This document shows, piece by piece, positions 59,901-64,000 of a DNA stretch of 64,000 nucleotides. The translations under genes and the position numbers were made by a program. The stretch lies in NCBI RefSeq assembly GCF_029277305.1, contig NZ_CP119526.1; one strand, given 5' to 3'. The notes below the pieces were generated by a model. It worked only from the letters and a program-made list of their open reading frames with translations, searched no databases and was not told the origin of the DNA. The number at the start of each line of letters is the position of its first letter. Within the stretch, counting starts at the first letter, position 1. The stretch is from Guptibacillus hwajinpoensis. GTDB taxonomy: Bacteria > Bacillota > Bacilli > Bacillales > Guptibacillaceae.

Positions 59901-59930
59901 AAAAGCAGCCGGAAATGGCTGCTTTTTCTT
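59901..59930 (+). terminator. Rho-independent terminator between ylzJ and spoIIIE
   Basis: AAAAGCAGCC and GGCTGCTTTT (10 bp) flank GGAAAT and end in Ts. It terminates tepA-ylzJ or attenuates a transcript heading into spoIIIE. Confidence 0.88.
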
Positions 59931-59960
59931 ACCAGCTATGGCTTGTATAGAGGTGAGAAT

Positions 59961-62300
59961 ATGGCAAAGCGAAAAAGAAGGAAAACAACAAAGAAACAGG
60001 CCGCTTGGCAATCTCAAGTTAAAATTGAATTTATCGGTTTGACCGTTCTAGCGTTTACCGTTTTAGGCGTTTTAAAGATGGGAGTTGTCGGTCGAGCAAT
60101 CTATCATATGTTTCGTTTTTTTGCAGGCGAATGGTTTGGGCTTATTGTCGCTGGACTCGTTCTATTTGCGGGCTATTTGATAGTGAAAAGAAAACTGCCA
60201 CCATTTTGGACAAGACGTCTTGCCGGTTTTTATTTATTAGGAACTTCGTTTTTACTATTAAGTCACGTTGGCTTATTTGAAACCTTATCTCGAGAAGGGG
60301 AATGGGGTAGTGCATCGGTTATTGCTAATACATATGAACTCTTCCGAATGGATGTAACCAATCCATCAGAATCTAGCCCGCTTGGCGGTGGCATGATCGG
60401 TGCTTTATTATTTGCATTTAGCTATCGTTTATTTGATGCAACTGGTACTCAGTTAATGTCTTTTCTTTTGATTCTTCTATCATTTGTCTTAATCACAGGT
60501 AAATCATTTAGTGATGTACTTGGAAAGATCGTCGAATGGATCAAAGGATTTGTCTCTAATACTTTTGCTGAAGCAAAAGCTTTATTCGCAGAAAGCAAAA
60601 ATGCAAGAAGAGAAAAGAGAGAGCAGCGAGCAGCTCTAAGGGAACAAGAGGAAACAATGGAACCAACTGAAACCTACGATGTGTCGACGCAACAGAGTGT
60701 GCAAGAAGAGGAACCTTTCGAACCAGAAATTCGTACGTTTACAGAAAGTGCCTATAGATCTGAACCTGAGGTAGCTCAAGATAAGCAGGAAGAGCCGAAG
60801 AGTGAAGCTACCTCTGAAGCAGCGGATGGAACACCTATTCAATCGTTAACGGTTGGCGAACTAGAAAACAAAGATTACCGTCTGCCGTCACTTTCATTGC
60901 TTCAGCCTCCTAAGAAGATTTCACAAGATAATGAGCGACAGCAGATTTCAGCTAATGCAAGAAAACTCGAGAAAACTTTTGAAAGTTTCGGAGTGAAAGC
61001 AAAAGTAATGAAGGTTCATCTTGGACCAGCCGTAACGAAATACGAGGTATATCCAGATACAGGTGTGAAGGTAAGTAAGATTGTTAACCTTACTGATGAC
61101 TTGGCCCTTGCTCTTGCTGCAAGAGATCTCCGAATTGAAGCACCGATTCCGGGTAAATCGGCAATTGGTATTGAAGTTCCAAACTCAGAAGTTGCGATGG
61201 TTACTTTGAGAGAAGTACTTGAGTCGAAAGAGTACCAATCTCATGAATCTAGAGTAGCTATTGGGTTTGGAAGAGATATATCAGGCGAAGCCGTCGTATC
61301 TGATTTATCCAAAATGCCTCACTTGCTTGTCGCGGGGGCGACAGGAAGTGGTAAAAGTGTGTGCATAAATGGAATCATTGCAAGTATTATGATGAAAGCT
61401 AAACCACATGAAGTGAAAATGATGATGATTGATCCTAAGATGGTAGAACTTAATGTCTACAATGGTATTCCTCATCTTCTAGCACCAGTGGTAACGGATC
61501 CGAAGAAAGCATCACAAGCTTTGAAAAAGGTCGTTAGTGAAATGGAACGTCGGTATGAGCTTTTTTCTCATACTGGTACACGTAATATCGAGGGGTATAA
61601 TAATTACATTAAGCGTCAAAATGAAACGTCTGAAGCAAAGCAACCGACGCTACCTTATATTGTCGTGATTGTTGATGAGCTAGCTGATTTAATGATGGTT
61701 GCGTCAAGTGACGTGGAAGATGCTATCACAAGACTTGCGCAAATGGCACGTGCGGCGGGTATCCATTTAATTATCGCTACTCAGCGACCGTCTGTTGATG
61801 TTATTACTGGGGTTATTAAAGCCAATATCCCTTCTCGAATTGCATTTAGTGTTTCATCCATGACCGATTCCAGAACCATCCTTGATATGGGTGGGGCAGA
61901 GAAATTGCTCGGTAAAGGAGATATGCTTTTCTTACCTGTTGGTGCGAATAAGCCGAAGCGTGTTCAGGGTGCTTTCTTATCTGATGAGGAAGTCGAAGAG
62001 CTAGTGGACTTTGTTATTGCTCAACAAAAAGCGCAATACCAAGAAGAAATGATTCCAACAGATAAACCTGAAGAAGAGCAACCTGAAGTAGATGACGATC
62101 TTTACGATGATGCTGTCCAACTTATTACTGAAATGCAAACAGCATCTGTATCCATGCTTCAACGTCGTTTTCGAGTTGGTTACACACGAGCAGCAAGGCT
62201 GATCGATGCGATGGAAGCTAGGGGAATCGTTGGACCGTATGAAGGCAGTAAGCCACGCGAAGTGTTAATAAGTAAAGAAGAAGAAGCACAATCTAGCTAG
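59961..62300 (+). CDS. spoIIIE: DNA translocase SpoIIIE (FtsK family)
   Basis: SpoIIIE pumps the chromosome into the forespore and clears trapped DNA from division septa. The ATG at 59961 (GAGGTGAG six bases before) gives 779 aa (787 in B. subtilis). Four membrane segments lie within residues 25-185, followed by an acidic linker rich in Glu (about 190-310). The motor domain has Walker A GATGSGKSV (459-467) and Walker B IVVIVDELADL. The C-terminal gamma winged-helix (AVQLITEMQTASVSMLQRRFRVGYTRAARLID) reads SRS/KOPS-like sites. The stop is inside the terminator. Confidence 0.97.
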   Translation: MAKRKRRKTTKKQAAWQSQVKIEFIGLTVLAFTVLGVLKMGVVGRAIYHMFRFFAGEWFGLIVAGLVLFAGYLIVKRKLPPFWTRRLAGFYLLGTSFLLLSHVGLFETLSREGEWGSASVIANTYELFRMDVTNPSESSPLGGGMIGALLFAFSYRLFDATGTQLMSFLLILLSFVLITGKSFSDVLGKIVEWIKGFVSNTFAEAKALFAESKNARREKREQRAALREQEETMEPTETYDVSTQQSVQEEEPFEPEIRTFTESAYRSEPEVAQDKQEEPKSEATSEAADGTPIQSLTVGELENKDYRLPSLSLLQPPKKISQDNERQQISANARKLEKTFESFGVKAKVMKVHLGPAVTKYEVYPDTGVKVSKIVNLTDDLALALAARDLRIEAPIPGKSAIGIEVPNSEVAMVTLREVLESKEYQSHESRVAIGFGRDISGEAVVSDLSKMPHLLVAGATGSGKSVCINGIIASIMMKAKPHEVKMMMIDPKMVELNVYNGIPHLLAPVVTDPKKASQALKKVVSEMERRYELFSHTGTRNIEGYNNYIKRQNETSEAKQPTLPYIVVIVDELADLMMVASSDVEDAITRLAQMARAAGIHLIIATQRPSVDVITGVIKANIPSRIAFSVSSMTDSRTILDMGGAEKLLGKGDMLFLPVGANKPKRVQGAFLSDEEVEELVDFVIAQQKAQYQEEMIPTDKPEEEQPEVDDDLYDDAVQLITEMQTASVSMLQRRFRVGYTRAARLIDAMEARGIVGPYEGSKPREVLISKEEEAQSS

Positions 62301-62317
62301 ATTGTGCTTCTTTTTTT
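62282..62317 (+). terminator. Rho-independent terminator after spoIIIE
   Basis: A 15-bp palindrome (AGAAGCACAATCTAG and its complement) includes the stop codon and is followed by a T tract. Confidence 0.9.
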
Positions 62318-62320
62318 ATG

Positions 62321-62390
62321 GGCTTTTTTAACTTTTTGGACTTCGAAACAGTTTTTATATAAAACCTCACTTAGGTAATTGGAGCGGGAA
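62321..62390 (-). repeat. Dispersed structured repeat, copy D (degenerate remnant)
   Basis: Only the AT-rich arm and the first GC-rich words survive: TTCGAAACAGTTTTTATATAAA, ACCTCACTT and GGTAATTGGAGCGGGAAG match copy A (GCTTTTGAAAG, TTTTTATATAAA, ACCACACTT, CTAATTGGAGCGGAAG). The stem-forming core is gone. It starts directly after the spoIIIE terminator. Confidence 0.65.
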
Positions 62391-62666
62391 GTAGCTCCCT
62401 TTCATAGCTAAAGTAACAATAATTTCACGTAATGTATTGAACGATTTAAAATATTGGTAATCGAGTTTTTTTTCAAAAAACTATTCCTTTATCTCCTTGA
62501 AAATGGTATAGTTATGTCGAAATATGACTTATTATCACAATTATTTCAAGCGTATTACATACTCCCGCCTTTATATTTTTAGGAGTTATGAGAACGCAAC
62601 CAAACAAAGCACAGCTCGATAGAGAGAGAAGAGCAAGCGGCGTTAAAAAACATTAGGGGGATTACT
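62391..62666 (+). promoter_or_regulatory. Gene-free upstream region of the BMP lipoprotein gene
   Basis: Candidate promoter: TTCCTT at 62484 and TATAGT at 62507 (17-base spacing, with TG one base before the -10). The remaining leader of about 150 bases has a weak hairpin (ACTCC at 62561 with GGAGT at 62582). I looked for a purine riboswitch core and did not find one. No ORF here is convincing, and the GntR-type gene ymfC that follows spoIIIE in B. subtilis is absent. Confidence 0.5.
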
Positions 62667-63764
62667 ATGAAGAAGAAGTACGGTTTTATGTTGTCGGCTG
62701 TATTAGCTGCCGGTACACTTTTGTCTGCTTGTGGAACGAATGATTCAACAAACGAAAGTTCTGGAGGCGGCGGTACCGAGGATAAAAGCAGCGATTTTAA
62801 AGTTGCGATGGTAACTGATACTGGCGGTGTTGATGATAAATCATTTAACCAATCTGCTTGGGAAGGTCTTCAGCAGTTTGGGAAAGATAATGGACTTGAA
62901 GAAGATAAAGGCTTTAAATATGTTCAATCAACTGCAGCAAGTGACTACCAACCGAACCTTTCAGGTTTGATTCGCGAGGATTATAACTTGATTTTCGGAA
63001 TTGGGTTCTTAATGCAGCAAGATATTCAAACAATTGCTACACAGAAGCCAGAAGCTCAGCTTGCACTAGTTGACAGCGTAGCTGTTAACGAAAATGATGA
63101 GCCACTTGAAAACGTAGCAAGTATTACATTTAAAGAGCACCAGGGGTCATTCCTTGTTGGTGTTATTGCAGGAATGCAGTCTGAATCCAACAAAGTTGGC
63201 TTCATCGGTGGGGTTAACTCTGAACTTATTAAAAAGTTCGAAAGTGGATTTAAAGCTGGAGTGAAATCTGTTAACCCTGATGCTGAGATCTTTACTCAGT
63301 ATGCGGATGATTTTAACGCTGCAGAAAAAGGTCAGCAGATTGCTGCAACTCTTTACGATAAAGGCGCAGACATCATCTATCACGCTGCTGGCGGAACTGG
63401 TAATGGTGTGTTCACAGAAGCTAAGAACCGTGCAAAGAACGGTGAAAAAGTTTGGGTTATCGGGGTAGACCGTGATCAGCATGAAGAAGGTATGCCGGAG
63501 AACGTTACACTAACGTCTATGGTTAAGCGAGTGGATACTGCTGTCATTGAAGTATCCAAGCAAACTGTTGATGGAAACTTCCCTGGTGGACAAGTTACTG
63601 AATTTGGTCTTGAAGAAGACGGCGTTGGAATTGCTGAAACACAGGAAAACGTATCAGAAGAAGCATTGAGTAAAGTTGAAGAGTATAAAGAGAAAATCCA
63701 GAGTGGCGAGTTGGAAGTTCCTAGTACGGACGAAGAATTCGAGGAATTTGAAGGCTCTTTATAA
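62667..63764 (+). CDS. BMP/PnrA-family nucleoside-binding lipoprotein
   Basis: This is the extracellular substrate-binding lipoprotein of a nucleoside ABC importer (BmpA/PnrA/NupN type). It has a lipoprotein signal peptide with lipobox LSAC and acylated Cys22, a Ser/Gly-rich tether, then the periplasmic-binding fold: FKVAMVTDTGGVDDKSFNQSAWEGL, EHQGSFLVGVIAG, VGFIGGVNSELIKKFESGFKAG and GADIIYHAAGGTGNGVF. The product is 365 aa. GGGGGATT precedes the ATG. The ABC ATPase follows behind a hairpin, which should favour higher levels of the binding protein. The exact nucleoside is unknown. Confidence 0.92.
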   Translation: MKKKYGFMLSAVLAAGTLLSACGTNDSTNESSGGGGTEDKSSDFKVAMVTDTGGVDDKSFNQSAWEGLQQFGKDNGLEEDKGFKYVQSTAASDYQPNLSGLIREDYNLIFGIGFLMQQDIQTIATQKPEAQLALVDSVAVNENDEPLENVASITFKEHQGSFLVGVIAGMQSESNKVGFIGGVNSELIKKFESGFKAGVKSVNPDAEIFTQYADDFNAAEKGQQIAATLYDKGADIIYHAAGGTGNGVFTEAKNRAKNGEKVWVIGVDRDQHEEGMPENVTLTSMVKRVDTAVIEVSKQTVDGNFPGGQVTEFGLEEDGVGIAETQENVSEEALSKVEEYKEKIQSGELEVPSTDEEFEEFEGSL

Positions 63765-63823
63765 GAGATTTTAGAGCTGAACAACCTCTTGGAAATCTCA
63801 CCTATATTACAGCCAAATACGGG

Positions 63824-63855
63824 ACAAAGGCTAGTTAATGAACTAGCCTTTGTTT
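63824..63855 (+). terminator. Intra-operon hairpin between the BMP lipoprotein and ABC ATPase genes
   Basis: ACAAAGGCTAGTT and AACTAGCCTTTGT form a 13-bp stem with loop AATG, followed only by TTC. It probably acts as a partial terminator or 3' stabiliser for the lipoprotein message. Confidence 0.7.
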
Positions 63856-63884
63856 CATGTTTTGGATAAGGGAGTGACATCTGT

Positions 63885-64000
63885 ATGGAGTATGTAATTG
63901 AAATGAGAAATATCCGCAAGGAATTCCCTGGCATTGTCGCAAATGATAACATTACTCTTCAGCTACAAAAAGGAGAGATTCATGCTCTTCTAGGTGAAAA
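63885..64000 (+). CDS. ABC transporter ATP-binding protein (5' part only)
   Basis: Only the first 38 codons are in the window: MEYVIEMRNIRKEFPGIVANDNITLQLQKGEIHALLGE, the A-loop region and the start of the Walker A strand of a sugar/nucleoside-type (RbsA/NupO-like) ABC ATPase. GGGAGTGAC lies about ten bases before the ATG. Its place right after a BMP-family binding protein indicates a nucleoside importer whose permeases would lie beyond the window. Confidence 0.85.
   Translation, partial: MEYVIEMRNIRKEFPGIVANDNITLQLQKGEIHALLGE

Noticed and set aside
62391..62666. Purine riboswitch upstream of the nucleoside lipoprotein
   Set aside because: I could not find the conserved three-way junction core; only a promoter and a weak hairpin are visible.
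442..63952. Numerous open frames of 60-160 codons on the minus strand or in other frames inside plsX, smc, trmFO, infB, pnp, rpsB, tsf and others
   Set aside because: They overlap well-recognised genes, have compositionally odd Ser/Ile- or Cys/Phe-rich products, and lack ribosome sites or family resemblance; they are shadows of the real coding frames.
1..64000. A new multi-gene defence, biosynthetic or mobile system
   Set aside because: Apart from the small gene at 17008, every coding region matches a known core Bacillaceae family; there is no cluster of unknown genes, integrase, transposase or toxin-antitoxin pair.

Overview
This window is a contiguous piece of core chromosome from a spore-forming, low-GC Gram-positive bacterium of the family Bacillaceae. 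Gene content and order follow the fapR-to-spoIIIE region of Bacillus subtilis almost gene for gene. Sporulation genes (spoVFA/spoVFB, ylxY, spoIIIE), a Gram-positive PolC, CodY and a ClpQ/ClpY pair support this. I cannot name a species. Every gene but one (a yfkK-like gene) lies on the + strand. I see no tRNA, rRNA, CRISPR array, prophage or transposase.

Layout. 1-3448: end of fapR, then plsX-fabD-fabG-acpP (fatty acid and phospholipid synthesis). 3564-12579: rnc, yfkK (minus strand), smc, ftsY, ylxM, ffh, rpsP, khpA, ylqD (RNA processing, chromosome organisation, SRP targeting). 12576-16948: rimM, trmD, rplS, a type I signal peptidase, rbgA, rnhB. 17008-23934: an unrecognised small gene, sucC-sucD, dprA, topA, trmFO. 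23996-27685: xerC-hslV-hslU-codY. 27906-36768: rpsB, tsf, pyrH, frr, uppS, cdsA, dxr, rseP, proS. 36846-50804: polC, rimP-nusA-rnpM-ylxQ-infB-ylxP-rbfA-truB-ribC-rpsO-pnp. 51174-62300: ylxY, mlpA, ymxH, spoVFA-spoVFB, asd-dapG-dapA, tepA-ylzJ-spoIIIE. 62667-64000: a BMP-family nucleoside-binding lipoprotein and the start of its ABC ATPase.

The genes form co-directional operons for translation, RNA metabolism, envelope synthesis and sporulation. Strong rho-independent terminators separate them, and several sigma-A promoters have 17-bp spacing. Ribosomal protein genes rplS, rpsB and rpsO have structured leaders. Diaminopimelate and dipicolinate genes (spoVFA/B, asd, dapG, dapA) sit together and share the aspartate/dihydrodipicolinate branch.

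I did not find a new multi-gene system. The points worth a second look are: (i) a dispersed, highly structured intergenic repeat in four states of preservation, each copy directly behind a terminator; (ii) absences relative to the classical Bacillus order: the fla/che operon between codY and rpsB, rnjB between dapA and tepA, ylqH between rnhB and sucC, ymfC after spoIIIE; (iii) a prolyl-tRNA synthetase whose editing (INS) domain looks trimmed and lacks its conserved lysine; (iv) a reversed yfkK gene splitting the usual rnc-smc pair, with two tandem hairpins beside it. Comparisons with B. subtilis and E. coli proteins are from memory, not from a search.
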